DNA of 53,490 nucleotides from Selaginella moellendorffii (taxonomy: Eukaryota > Streptophyta > Lycopodiopsida > Selaginellales > Selaginellaceae). The DNA lies in NCBI RefSeq assembly GCF_000143415.4, contig NW_003314264.1:210693-264182 (forward strand), read 5' to 3'. The translations under genes and the position numbers were made by a program. This document shows, piece after piece, positions 42,309 through 52,607 of the stretch. Numbering within the stretch: position 1 is the stretch's first letter; each line of letters opens with the position of its first letter. The notes beneath the pieces were generated by a model that was given only the letters and a program-made list of their open reading frames with translations, was not told the DNA's origin and ran no database searches.

Positions 42309-43451
42309 TGTTGCGAATGTGACTTCGGGTATCGAAAGTTACTTATCTACTAGTCCTTATGGACACTCTTTCCTTACTACCACGACGGCAAGAGGTCGGT
42401 ATTGCTGGACCCTTTATCAATCCTTCTTGTGCTAGTGGAGTTAACTAGGCATTTCGAGTGTACTTAAACCGGACAAGCATAAAGACAGAATTTCTATATG
42501 TTATTAGCTAAGCATACTTAGTTTGGTAAGGAGTTCCCGTCTCCTTATATCTTGTATCTTGCACTAGCTAGTGACAAGAACCCTCGCATATTGAAATTAG
42601 TCCCTTAATATCGCTACATGATTGCTTACCGTGTTTGCTAAACACCCTCGCTATCATGCCTTTTGTATTAGCCTCATTCTGGTTCGAAATGCTATTTATG
42701 GAAAGTGTCCAGATTTGCTCATTTGGCATATTTACGGAATGTAGAGATTGTCTTAAACACAATGGTGTGCATCCTGTGTCTAAATTCACAATCTAGGGAT
42801 ATTCTATATTTAATAAGTTTTGAGCTTGTCCTAGAGACTAACTCCTGATACTAAATGAGGTTTGGGGTGAAAGCCTAAAGTATGTGTTCCTCAAGGGGGG
42901 GGGGGGGGGGGGTTGGGGCTGTGGGGGGTTCCAAATGTATAATTGAATAGTGGGTAGGTTGGGCATGGCTAACCAACTTAAGGTATAGTCTAGCTCCTGT
43001 TTGCGTGCCTATCCTTGTTCTGCGTCTAGCTTGGGTCTAAGCCCAAGCTCCACACCATGCTAGCTGATGGAGTACCCATATCCTCGCGTTAGGCCACCAG
43101 TATCCTGAAATAGTGCTAGACTCTATTTGGCTCCATTTTGCATGTTGGCATTGGGATGCTAGATATTCTAGGACTGTTTTAAGTCACTTTGTGCTCCTAT
43201 CCCTTCGCTCTTTGGGCTGTATGCTCGGGAGTCATTTTGTGCTCCAGTGCCATTGCTCCTTGGCTCCATGTTTGGGAGTTTGGCATCGTTCCTTCATTCA
43301 GTGGCCCAAGGCCCTGAAACTCAAGTTCCACACCACTGTCCTTTGGACATATGGCATATAACATGTGGCATATAGAAGGTTTAGGTTTCACTTTGTGGTT
43401 ATTCTATGGTAATTTACCATAGGATAAAAGGTAAAAACCACATGTGCTACA
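42309..43451 (+). repeat. 5' LTR of plus-strand LARD-family element
   Basis: 1143 bp, TGTTGCGAATG to GTGCTACA, diverged from the 1147-bp LARD LTRs. It has an 18-base G run at 42895-42912, longer than in the younger copies. Confidence 0.8.
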
Positions 43452-45653
43452 TTTAGTATCAGAAGATGAGTCTCAGCGAGTACTATCGAATGAGATTAGG
43501 CAACTAGTCTCATTGCATACATAGAGATGAAAACAATGATTCGAGTGGGTACACATTTGGGTGGTAAGACTTTGCATACGTTGGGTATGAAATTTGGTTA
43601 CCTTTTGTACTAGAATATATGAGTTTGCGCTTGGGCTCATAAGTTGGATGTAAGATGTTCCATTTGCATGAGTTTGTGCTTGAGCTCATGAGTGAGGCAC
43701 ATTAACAATTCAAGGTTACGCTTTGAGTTAGCAAAATTAATATTCGCCTATCAGTGGTTCCATGAGTTGTTCTCTGTACCATGGGTGAAAGTAAACCTTC
43801 TCTGGGTTTGCTATGAGTGGCAAATAGACTGGTCCATAGTTGTTTAGCACGGCACTAGTGGATCCTTCCTAGGCATGATTTTAAGTGAATCAATCAAGAC
43901 TGTAGGGATTAGTCTATTGGTTCAAGTAGTCATTACTGTGCTTTCTCATAAACTTCTCTTGGGTTGAATTGAAGGCAATGCAAAAGCAAGCTTGAGGTTT
44001 AGTCAAAGATGAAACCGAAAAGAGAGTCGTCAGGGACGAAGGATCAAACACATAAATCATCTTCTTTTCTTGGAGAGATGATTAGAAATGAGGTGTTAAC
44101 CCATTGCTCGTGTTCATAGTATGCAATCAAGAGTCCCTATCTTGATGCATGTTGGAAATGATAGTCTTACAAATAGTGAGTTGTGAGATGGATATCAATG
44201 AAGCGCTAAACCATTTTGTCTAGGCTTGCTATTGGAAGACTTGGGTTGCAATGCTTAATTTTTTTCCGGAGAACCTTGTTATTACTCCTTGAGTAGCTTA
44301 GTGTTGAATTAGTTTTGAGTTTGGTCGAAAAGAGAGTGGCATGAGCTTATCTGTGTTGTGAACAAAAGCTAGTGGTGTTAAGTGTTGTAAATCTTTATCG
44401 GTGGGGTGTGACATTTATGTTGCATTTATTCAAATCGAGTTAGCACTTGATACTCACATAAACCTTGTAATAGTGACATGGGCATTGCTCGTGGTGTTGC
44501 TCGATTGATGATCAAGTCATTGTGATTTTATATCATATCCATATGATAATGAATAATGTGTTTATGAAGTTTCTTGGGTAAACAATGATCAACTCCAAAG
44601 GTGGTTGATAGTGAAGTTAGTCTACTTACAAGTTGTAATATTGTAGTAGCTTTTGACTAAGTTCTTAATGGTGATCCATGATATGCTAAGCTGGTACCTT
44701 GTTTCCTTGAGGGTTTGCCCATGAGGTGTTTAAAAAAGGTTCTATCATTCATTTGCTATAGCTAGTCAATTGATCCATTAACACTTGGAGTAAATTGTTA
44801 GATGGAGAAGGTGTGTAGTTGAAGCATTGACATCGCTAGCACTTGTGTTAGTGGAAGTGGCATTGTTTCTTGAGCAATAAAAAATTCTTCTTAAACCTTG
44901 ATGTTCCATGTCATTTTTCTTGGTAGTGTTTTGGCTTTACATTGGATTTGGAAGGTGATTGAAGAAAAATGTTAGTGCAATATGAATATTTAAAGATTTA
45001 GTCTTTATGATTGAGTCTTGGATGTTCATTTTTCATTTTACGGATATCGGTGTTGGATGTCGGAAATATGGGCAAGATGTTTGATGCTTAAGCATACTAT
45101 GGGTTTTGGAAGTTGTTTGAGTTTTGGAAGTTTGCATTTTGAGACTAAAAGTCATTCTTTCTCTAGGATGGAAGATTTTTCACAAATTTTCTTAGGTTTT
45201 TCCAATGACTAATCTGTTGATCATTTTGCTTGAAAACCTTTCTATTTTCGAAAGTCAGTACAAACTAGTGAAGGGGTTGAAATTGACTTTAGTTGGCTTA
45301 AACATTAGTAAGTAGTATGTATGATACAACCCAAAAGGGATATTGACTTTTGAGGCTAAGGCAATTGAATTGGATAGAGTCTGGAGTTAGTGTAAAAAAG
45401 TGGCTGTTGCACTTTTCTCAAAAGATGACCCTTGTACCTTTCTTCTGTAGCGTTATGCTTAGTGGCAGATTGCACTTTGCATTTTGTTAAGACTCTATGA
45501 GAGTAGTGAGCTCTCACTGATCTTGACTTGGTCTTGGTAGATTTGCGTCTTGGCAGAGGATGGTGATGTCCAACTTAGTTGTTTAAGGTTGAGATGTTGG
45601 TACCCATACTATAGCTTTGTCTATGAGGAGCTTGTGTACCAATATGAGTCCAT
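42309..45653 (+). mobile_element. LARD-family element, plus orientation, truncated
   Basis: A full 5' LTR (42309-43451), a primer-site relic (TTTAGTATCAGAAG at 43452) and about 2.2 kb of interior matching the reverse complement of 22700-24929. It is cut at 45653 by a family B insertion; the remainder and 3' LTR are not seen. Non-coding. Confidence 0.75.
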
Positions 45654-48055
45654 TGTAAGGAACAACCTCCCCAAGGTGTCGTAGGCTAAAAGGATCCCCA
45701 AAAGCACGACCAAAATGATAAAGAGTTCATCGGATGGGACTGAGTCTGAGATCGAGTCCAAGACTGACTCTGAGACCGAGTTCGAGATAGAGTCTGGGAT
45801 GGAGTCTGAGGCCGACTTTGAGACCAAGTTTGAGACCAAGTTCGAGACGGAGTCTGAGATTTTAGATTGGGTCCGAGATCGAGTTCGAGGTCAAGTCTGA
45901 GATTGAGTTCGAGATCGGGTCTGAGGTCAAGTTCGAGATCGAGTCCGAATATTAATACAAGTCGAGGGGTGAAAGCCCAAAGCGTGTATCTCCCGGGGGG
46001 GGGGGGGGGGGGGCTACAGGGGGTTCCAAAAGTATATTACGGATAGTGAGGTGCAGGAACTAGTTTTGAAGGAATTCTCCTCTCAAAGAAGTTGGACAAG
46101 GCTCAGCAAAAGTGGCTTGCCCACGAGAAGGAATTATTTGTGGTGGTCAAGGCGCTCAAGGAGTGGTGACACTACTTTGCGAGGCACTTTAAAGTTTACA
46201 TAGATAATATGGCAACGAAACACTTCTTGTTACAACCCGACCTAAGAGGGAAACAAGGTTGGTGGGCCAATGCTTTGGCTGAGTTTGATTGTGAGATTCT
46301 GTATAAACTTGGGAAGAGCAACATCGTGGCAAATGCTCTAAGTCGAAAAGCAAGCTTGAAGTTGGCGATATCTAGCGCGACAGCAACCTTTTGGGACGAT
46401 ATACAGACAGCATATGAAAACAATGGTCTAGCACAAAAAGTGTTGCTGAGGAACCAAGAGGCATGAGAAGCTCATCAGAGAGGTGAGTTGCCAATGGAAA
46501 AGAAAACAGATTATATGAAACGCAATGGACTCATCTATTATAAACAAAGGAGAGTGTATATTCCAAAAGGGCAACTAAGGAAGGCAGCCTTAGAAGAGTG
46601 TCATGACGGACCTTTTGCGGGACACGGCAGAGTGCCCAAGATGATGGGTTTACTCAAGACGAAGTATCACTAGCCAGATATGGCTAAGGATATCCAAAAC
46701 TATGTAAAGATATGTCCAACATGTCAGCAAGTCAAAGCCGTGACTAAGGCTAGTGGGGGCTTGTTACAAAGCATCCCAATTCCAAATCGTCCTTAGAAAT
46801 GTCTTACGATGGACTTCATCACGAGACTCCCCCCAAGTGAGGGGTTTGATATGATATTCGTGGTGGTGGACCGATTTTCAAAGATGGCACATTTCATACC
46901 CACCACAACAGAAGTGGATACAGAAGGTGTGGCGAAACTATTCTTCAAATAAGTGGTTCCACTGTAGGGAAGGCTAGAATAGATTATCTCATATCAAAAT
47001 AAGATCTTCACTAGTAGGTTTTAGAGAACTCTCCTGGAATAATGTCGCACCAAGTTGAAATTCAACACAGTTTATCACCCATATATAGGTATTGGGTATT
47101 AAATCAAGTTTGATGGCACTAACACTTCTTGATAGACAGACAAACGAAAAGGGTGAATAGACAATTGGAGGATTATTTGCGATGCTATGTCTCGGGAGAC
47201 TAAACCGATTGGGTAAGTCATTTGGGACTTGCGGAAATGTGCTATAACAACTCACCATACTTGAGTATCGGGGTGAGTCCATGGGAAGTCATCAATGGGT
47301 GAGCTATTGAAGGTCCTATGGAACTCGGAATGGCCGAGTATCATGAAGAGTTACCTATAGTGGAGGCATTCACAGCAGAAAGACTCAACATTTAGAATCT
47401 AGTGAGGGATTCCTTGGAACGAGCTCAACAAAGGCAAACCAAGTATGTGAACAAGAAGTGCCAGGATGTAGAGTTCCAACCAGGGGAGAAGGTGTGGCTG
47501 AACACAAGGAACCTAAGGCTACCAAGTGGGATCAGCTGAAAGTTGACCCAAAGGTAAAAATGCATGTATTCCTAGAAATGAACTAATCTTAAGTTCCTTA
47601 AGTAGGTTCACAAGGCCTTACGAGATTGAGGCACGAATTAGTAAAGTGGCTTACTGCCTTCGACTTCCTCGAGAGATGGGAAAGATGCATTTAGTGTTCC
47701 ATGTGAACTTCATCAAGCTGTACTTTGAGGATCCACTTCGCAAGGACCAAGTGAGACCTCTACCTGAGAGGAAGAGGAATACGAAGTCGAGGCCATCCTC
47801 AATGCGCACAAGTGCAAGTGGCAAGGATGCGAGTTGAGGGAGTTCCATGTGAAGTGGAAAGGATTTCCACACTGTAAAGTAACATGGGAACCGGAGGAGA
47901 ACCTAGTGAACACACGAGATCTAGTGAAAGAATTTCTGCAAAGAAAAACTCTATGTACTGATACAAAGTTCAATTAAAAGTATCAATTGGTGAAGTTGAG
48001 CAATGGTATATGTTGGGACCCGAAGGCACGTTGAAGGTAAGCTAATTAGCATGGG
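45654..48055 (+). mobile_element. Truncated family B element
   Basis: Starts with a 5' LTR portion (45654 to about 46079, TGTAAGGAACAACC) that includes a decayed minisatellite and a 19-base G run (45995-46013). It jumps directly into RNase H, then runs through integrase and chromodomain and ends near 48055, a little after the chromodomain stop. No 3' LTR. It interrupts the LARD-family element at 45653. Confidence 0.8.
46080..47977 (+). pseudogene. RNase H-integrase-chromodomain remnant
   Basis: Collinear with 30629-32532 of the inner element but older, with many stops and shifts. It includes ATKHFLLQPDLRGKQ (RNase H end), ALEECHDGPFAGHGRVPK (integrase zinc region) and a chromodomain near 47780-47930. 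It preserves both intron positions, so the introns predate the split of these copies. Confidence 0.85.
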
Positions 48056-48461
48056 GATGGTCCAAAGTTGAGTTGAGCTCACGAGTTGAGCTCAATTCAG
48101 CTCAAGTTAATGCTAGTCAACATAGTCAACGATAAGTTTTATAAGGAAATATTAAGTCAGAAAAATGTTATTCTTTGGTGAACTTGAAATTTATGAATTT
48201 AAGTATCAATGGTTCAAAGAGATTTTTATTTTTTGAATCTTTCTAATACAGTTTATACAATTTCTAGAATTAGAAGTTCGTCTGAACCCATAGAAATTTT
48301 TGGGCTTTATTGGTCCTAAATAAAATGGGAACATTGAAGTTCGAATGAACCGGAAAATTTCTATTGTACATTTCAACATTTTAACATTTCAACAATTGAC
48401 CAGAAATATATAAATAATTCGAAACACTGATTCACTCGTTCATTCTTTAGGGTTTACAGAG
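48056..48461. other. Upstream region of the small-gene cluster
   Basis: AT-rich. A GAGCTCA/TGAGTTGAGCTCAA short repeat lies near 48070-48110. A TATA-like ATATATAAATA at about 48406-48416 lies about 50 bases before the next start codon. No gene. Confidence 0.5.
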
Positions 48462-48707
48462 ATGGGAAGCAAGGAAGACAAAAAATCTGTAAGTAGTTCT
48501 AGCATACAGAAATGTGAGAATGTGAATTTTGTTTCACTACCACAATCTCCATATTACACGCCTGGTCCTTATTACCCATCCGGGAATGTGGAGACCACTG
48601 TCACTATTGATAAAAATGCTCCTGTTACTTCCGAAACAACAATCCAGAGCAAGAGAAAAGAAGAAATGGACAGCACAGCGGAAAGCACTAATAAATCCAC
48701 TCTATGA
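48462..48707 (+). CDS. Small Ser/Thr-rich protein, relative of 5609-5866
   Basis: 81 residues starting MGSKEDKKSVSS, preceded by a TATA-like box and GGGTTTACAGAG. It shares the SLP-x-SPYYT block, the KNAPVTSETTIQSK block and DSTAEST with the giant-element gene, while the rest differs. No known domain, membrane segment or signal peptide. Its presence both inside a DNA transposon and in this intact-looking cluster suggests either cargo capture by the element or a fragment of a related element here. Function unknown. Confidence 0.72.
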   Translation: MGSKEDKKSVSSSSIQKCENVNFVSLPQSPYYTPGPYYPSGNVETTVTIDKNAPVTSETTIQSKRKEEMDSTAESTNKSTL

Positions 48708-49148
48708 ACCTTTCAATGGCTTTTGTAATCCACTAAAATATTATAAAAAAATGTAAGTTTTTTTTATATATCTTATTCCTTTTGATATGTTTTGTCTATG
48801 CAAAGATATATGATGTAGACAAATCAAAGAATTAAATCTATATATGATTTTGGGATTGAAAGGTAATCTTGCAAAAAAGCATACTCGCGTGCCTGTGTAT
48901 ATTCGCTATTATTATATATGGCAAGCCAACTATATAAAATGAGGCTACATATTAATTATATGCTAGTTTTTAGCTTCTGAAACCCTATAGCCACTTGTTT
49001 CTCATAGTAGGTTGTAATTACTAAGACTGACAATTATCATTCACTATAGTGTCATGTCATAATAAAACATCATTCCCGAGATTGAAATATAGTATATTAA
49101 TGAGAGAATTCTTATTGCTAGGAAGTTTAATTCTTCTTGTGTATTGCA
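48708..49148. other. AT-rich intergenic region
   Basis: No gene. TATATA-rich stretches (48765-48960) may include the promoter of the next gene. Confidence 0.45.
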
Positions 49149-49703
49149 ATGGTTAAGAAGAAGTTTACTTTTGGTCCCGAAGGCCTTTCATATGAGTCTC
49201 CACCTCCATCTCCAATCTCAACCAATAATCCACCTTCACCTCTACGCAACAATCCTCCTTTTCATTTTGAGGGCTGTTGTGAAGCTCTTCCATTTGCGAC
49301 CTCGAGTGCAACTGAACAAAAACTCCTTCCTTATGATGTTGTTAAAAAAGTTGGATTGCCTCCAATGCTTCAAGAGCGATATCAATATTTTCTTCAAGAT
49401 CTTGCTCCAGACATGGCAGGGGAGCTTAATGTAGATACATATTATCTTCAGTGTCCTATATGCAACTTTTATTTAAACAAGACAGATGGTTGCATGGGTT
49501 TGGTAAATTTTATTGAGCATTGTCGCAAATGCCCAAGAGCGGGTTTGGAAGGTGTGCACGCGTGGATGTATAAGAAAATCAAGAAAGAATTAAAAACACA
49601 CAGCTATTATGATTTCATGGTGGAGAACAATATTCTATTGGTGAACACTGCATCAGTAAGTGCTGAATATGGGATATTTAGGCCACCCTTTAATGTAATG
49701 TGA
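49149..49703 (+). CDS. Tandem Cys/His-cluster protein, copy 1
   Basis: 184 residues from ATG 49149 (MVKKKFTFGPEGLS); non-ATG codons upstream are in frame but ignored. The N-terminus is Pro/Ser-rich (YESPPPSP). The C-terminal half has a probable zinc site C-x2-C-x9-C-x8-H-C-x2-C (start CPICNFYL), then a basic WMYKKIKKELKTH and a conserved tail SAEYGIFRPP. The second copy at 49962 keeps every Cys and His with the same spacing, so the site is under selection. No family recognised. The single-exon form and small size fit a regulatory or nucleic-acid-binding role, but this is a guess. Confidence 0.78.
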   Translation: MVKKKFTFGPEGLSYESPPPSPISTNNPPSPLRNNPPFHFEGCCEALPFATSSATEQKLLPYDVVKKVGLPPMLQERYQYFLQDLAPDMAGELNVDTYYLQCPICNFYLNKTDGCMGLVNFIEHCRKCPRAGLEGVHAWMYKKIKKELKTHSYYDFMVENNILLVNTASVSAEYGIFRPPFNVM

Positions 49704-49961
49704 AAGTCATGCATAGTTTTTTCAAAATGTTAATTCTTTATGAGTAAAGTGGAGAATTTTATATTTTCGAGAATGATATTATTCTAGCATGTATAAAGAT
49801 ATTATTATATATACAAGTGGTTCTGACACTGTTATAATTTTGAAGTCCCATTTTTGAGACTAACAATTTAAACTTTCAAGAACCCCTAGATCTTTTTTTA
49901 GTATAAATACCAACAAGGGATGCTTTCAACATTGAAATTTCAGTTTGTTTAGAGTGTAGGA

Positions 49962-50510
49962 ATGGCTAGGGAAAATGCTATTGCTACTCGCACTTGGCCC
50001 CCATGCATTTCATATGAGTCTCCACCTCCATCTCCAACTTCTACCAACATTCCACCGTTCCCTCCATACATCAATCGTTGTGAGGCTTTTTCTTTTGTAG
50101 CCCCAAGTGTGACTGAACAAGAGATCCCTCTTCCAGATAATGTTCTAGATGTTGCTACTAAAGATGGATTGCCTCATGTGCTTCAAGAGCGATGCCAGAT
50201 GTTTCTTCAAGATCTTGCTCCTGATATGGTTGAAACTTTTGAAAGAATGAACACATATTATCTCCAGTGTCCCATCTGCTACTTTTATTTAGATAAAACG
50301 GAAGGCTGTATGGGTCTAGAAACTTTTCTAGAACACTGTCACAACTGCCCAAGAACTGGTGTGGAAGGTGTGCATAAATGGATGTATAAGAAAATCAAGA
50401 AAGAGTTAAGAACACACAATAATTTTCATTTCATGGTGAGGAACAATATTCCGTTAGTAAATCCTACATCCACAAGTGCTGAATATGGTATTTTTAGGCC
50501 ATCCTACTGA
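49962..50510 (+). CDS. Tandem Cys/His-cluster protein, copy 2
   Basis: 182 residues from ATG 49962 (MARENAIATRTW). A TATA-like TAGTATAAATACC at about 49898-49910 lies about 55 bases upstream. It is a paralogue of copy 1 along its whole length: YESPPPSP, the LQERC-x-x-FLQDLAPDM block, the Cys/His cluster starting CPICYFYL, GVEGVHKWMYKKIKKEL and SAEYGIFRP. The extreme N-terminus is unrelated. Intact frame, no visible intron. Function unknown. Confidence 0.78.
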   Translation: MARENAIATRTWPPCISYESPPPSPTSTNIPPFPPYINRCEAFSFVAPSVTEQEIPLPDNVLDVATKDGLPHVLQERCQMFLQDLAPDMVETFERMNTYYLQCPICYFYLDKTEGCMGLETFLEHCHNCPRTGVEGVHKWMYKKIKKELRTHNNFHFMVRNNIPLVNPTSTSAEYGIFRPSY

Positions 50511-50928
50511 AAATTCCAGCCTCTAATAATTCTTACACTATGATATTATTCATTCCCCCCCCCCCCACCTTTTTTTTATTAACAAAATTGTATTACCTAT
50601 AGATAATAAATTGATAATACTAGTAATTATGAAATTTGACAGACTGACACTGTAACTTTGTCATCTCTGACACTGACACTGTCTCTGTCACTGACACTAT
50701 CACTGTTGCTATCTGCTACACTGACATTGTCAGTGTCACAATCATTATCACATTGACATGTGACACATCTTTCTCATTGCATTCAATTGTCTTTTAATGT
50801 ATCATTAATAAATAGATTTTTCATACCACTCCTCAATTTACACATTGCATATGATGTGCCATGCATACCTAGGAAGACTTCTAGAAAACTAAATATATAT
50901 TATTTATAAGTTTTTAAAACATCATAAA
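50511..50928. repeat. Convergent intergenic region with (CACTGA)n-like repeat
   Basis: It contains a run of C then T at 50555-50577. A decayed array of TGACAC/CACTGT units lies at about 50640-50770. The flanking genes converge here, so it should hold both 3' ends. Confidence 0.6.
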
Positions 50929-52571
50929 TTACCTCCTAGAAGCAACTGATAGAGAAGGACGAAAACCTCGAAGACGGCGTTTGAAGAACTCATATTCTTC
51001 AATCGCAAACACCGATCTACCAGAGTCACGTGCTGCTTCGACCATCGAACCACTACCTGCTGTGCAATTGATGACAACACCCATAGTTGGGCAATAAAGC
51101 TCAAGTAGGACATGCATCGCCGATGGAGATCGGAACTGATACCCAGACAATGTGTTGCGGATGTCGTCGTCTATGAGATTTGGTATGATGTCAGTAAAGC
51201 TATCATACCCTGGCAAAACCCTTGCAGCACGCTCGCTATCACGAAAACCGTCATTTTCTTTTCTGCAAAACACATGGTAGGTCCACATCATAACCTGAAT
51301 AATAAAACTTTAGAGACAACCAAAACAGAAAATGATTTCTTACCTTCTCTGGCATGCCTAGGACACCTTTGGTCTCGACCCCAACACTATCCATGATGCA
51401 TCCGGAAGAGAACCTCTTGAAGTTGACTCGACTTGCATACCTCATAAGGCAGGACATCCAATGGGGGTCATTCGGGAGAATGAAGGCAACTTGACCGGTT
51501 GTGTGAAGGAGAATTGCTGCCAAAAGGAATGCATCCTTCAAGTGGTCTTTAGTCAGGTTGTTCCAGCTTGGGACATCACCATTAATGTCTGGAAGACCAT
51601 CTGGCATGTCAAAGAGCATGAAGTTTGTGCTCTTGAGCGGTCGCCTATGGATCTTCTGACAAAAGCGCTCCCACTTTTGCCGGATAGCCATATTCTCAGC
51701 ATCCTCCTCAAAAGATGCCATCAATGAACTATAGGAGCCAATAAAGATCCCAACTTCACCACGGCATGCCACTGGAGATACAGGGCAAATCTAGGGGGAG
51801 AAGACAAAGATAAGATGTGAATTTAAGAAAAATTTACATACCGTCATGTGGCGTGTGGTAGATGTAAGTTCCTCCAAGTCCTCTTCTCGAGCATCAAGAC
51901 GAGCTGGAATGAAGTTACTCCCGACAGTTTTTGCTGCAACCATTTTGAGGAACTAAGAAAAGGAGAGAATTAAAAGAAATATACCTCGAGAAGTTCCTCG
52001 GTTACGGGGACGTCTTGGATGATCATCATCACTGTTGACTAATTCCTCCAGATGTGGATTTGCTCGCTTTCGTCGAGGTAGAACTTCTTGGACGTTCTGG
52101 TTCTCTTGCTCGACTTCGTCTCGAAGAATCTCGTTCTCACCGCCATCTTCACTCTGCTCGCCATTGGCACCAACAGGGTCGACATTCTCATGGCCATCAT
52201 CTTCGTCATCATTGTTGCCTCTTGCAGCCTCATGGTGGGTTGGTTCATAATCTGGCATCTCCAATTCCCAAGGACAAGCGCGCTTTATTGCTGCTGGAAA
52301 CTTCATTGTTGTCGGGTACATGCCTCCATCTCTCACACCATGCCTCAGGAGGCGTGTGCATACCGGTGTTTCGAGAGGAACACCTCTATATTGGAGATAC
52401 CTATAATAGAATATAAATTATTGAGTATAGTTGAGAAATTGTATGTTACCTAAAAGCCGCTCGACGCATGAAGTAAGGTTGGCCAAGTTCTTTATCAAAT
52501 GGAGTCGTGCTTGTGGCCTTCTTTGGCAGCCAGTCCTCTCCAAGTTTTGTAAGCTCAATGGTAACGCAGTC
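50929..52571 (-). CDS. DNA methyltransferase-like protein (permuted N6A type)
   Basis: Five exons join in phase: 52571-52450, 52400-51985, 51933-51842, 51790-51344 and 51294-50929. Introns are 49, 51, 51 and 49 nt. The product is about 480 residues. The N-terminal part (KLGEDWLPKK, then an acidic stretch with DDEDD) is unrecognised. The C-terminal half has LFDMPDG at about 51592-51612, equivalent to a DPPY-type catalytic loop. Next to its end is VINCTAGSGSMVEAARDSGR at about 51012-51072, resembling the AdoMet-binding F-x-G-x-G motif. Catalytic loop before AdoMet motif is the permuted order seen in many DNA adenine methyltransferases. DMPD is not canonical, so activity is uncertain. The first exon has no start codon and directly follows the hAT frame. 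It could be the 3' half of that gene. Confidence 0.6.
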
Positions 52572-52607
52572 CTGGAAATGGAAGTTGCTCAAGATCATCC
52601 CTTACTT

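Noticed and set aside
50640-50770. Functional regulatory array of TGACAC repeats
   Set aside because: Decayed simple repeat between convergent genes; nothing indicates a role beyond a microsatellite.
51953-51984. A 32-nt intron ending at TTTTCTTAG in the methyltransferase-like gene
   Set aside because: It puts the next exon in a frame with an early stop. The acceptor TTGCAG 19 bases on gives a 51-nt intron and an open frame.
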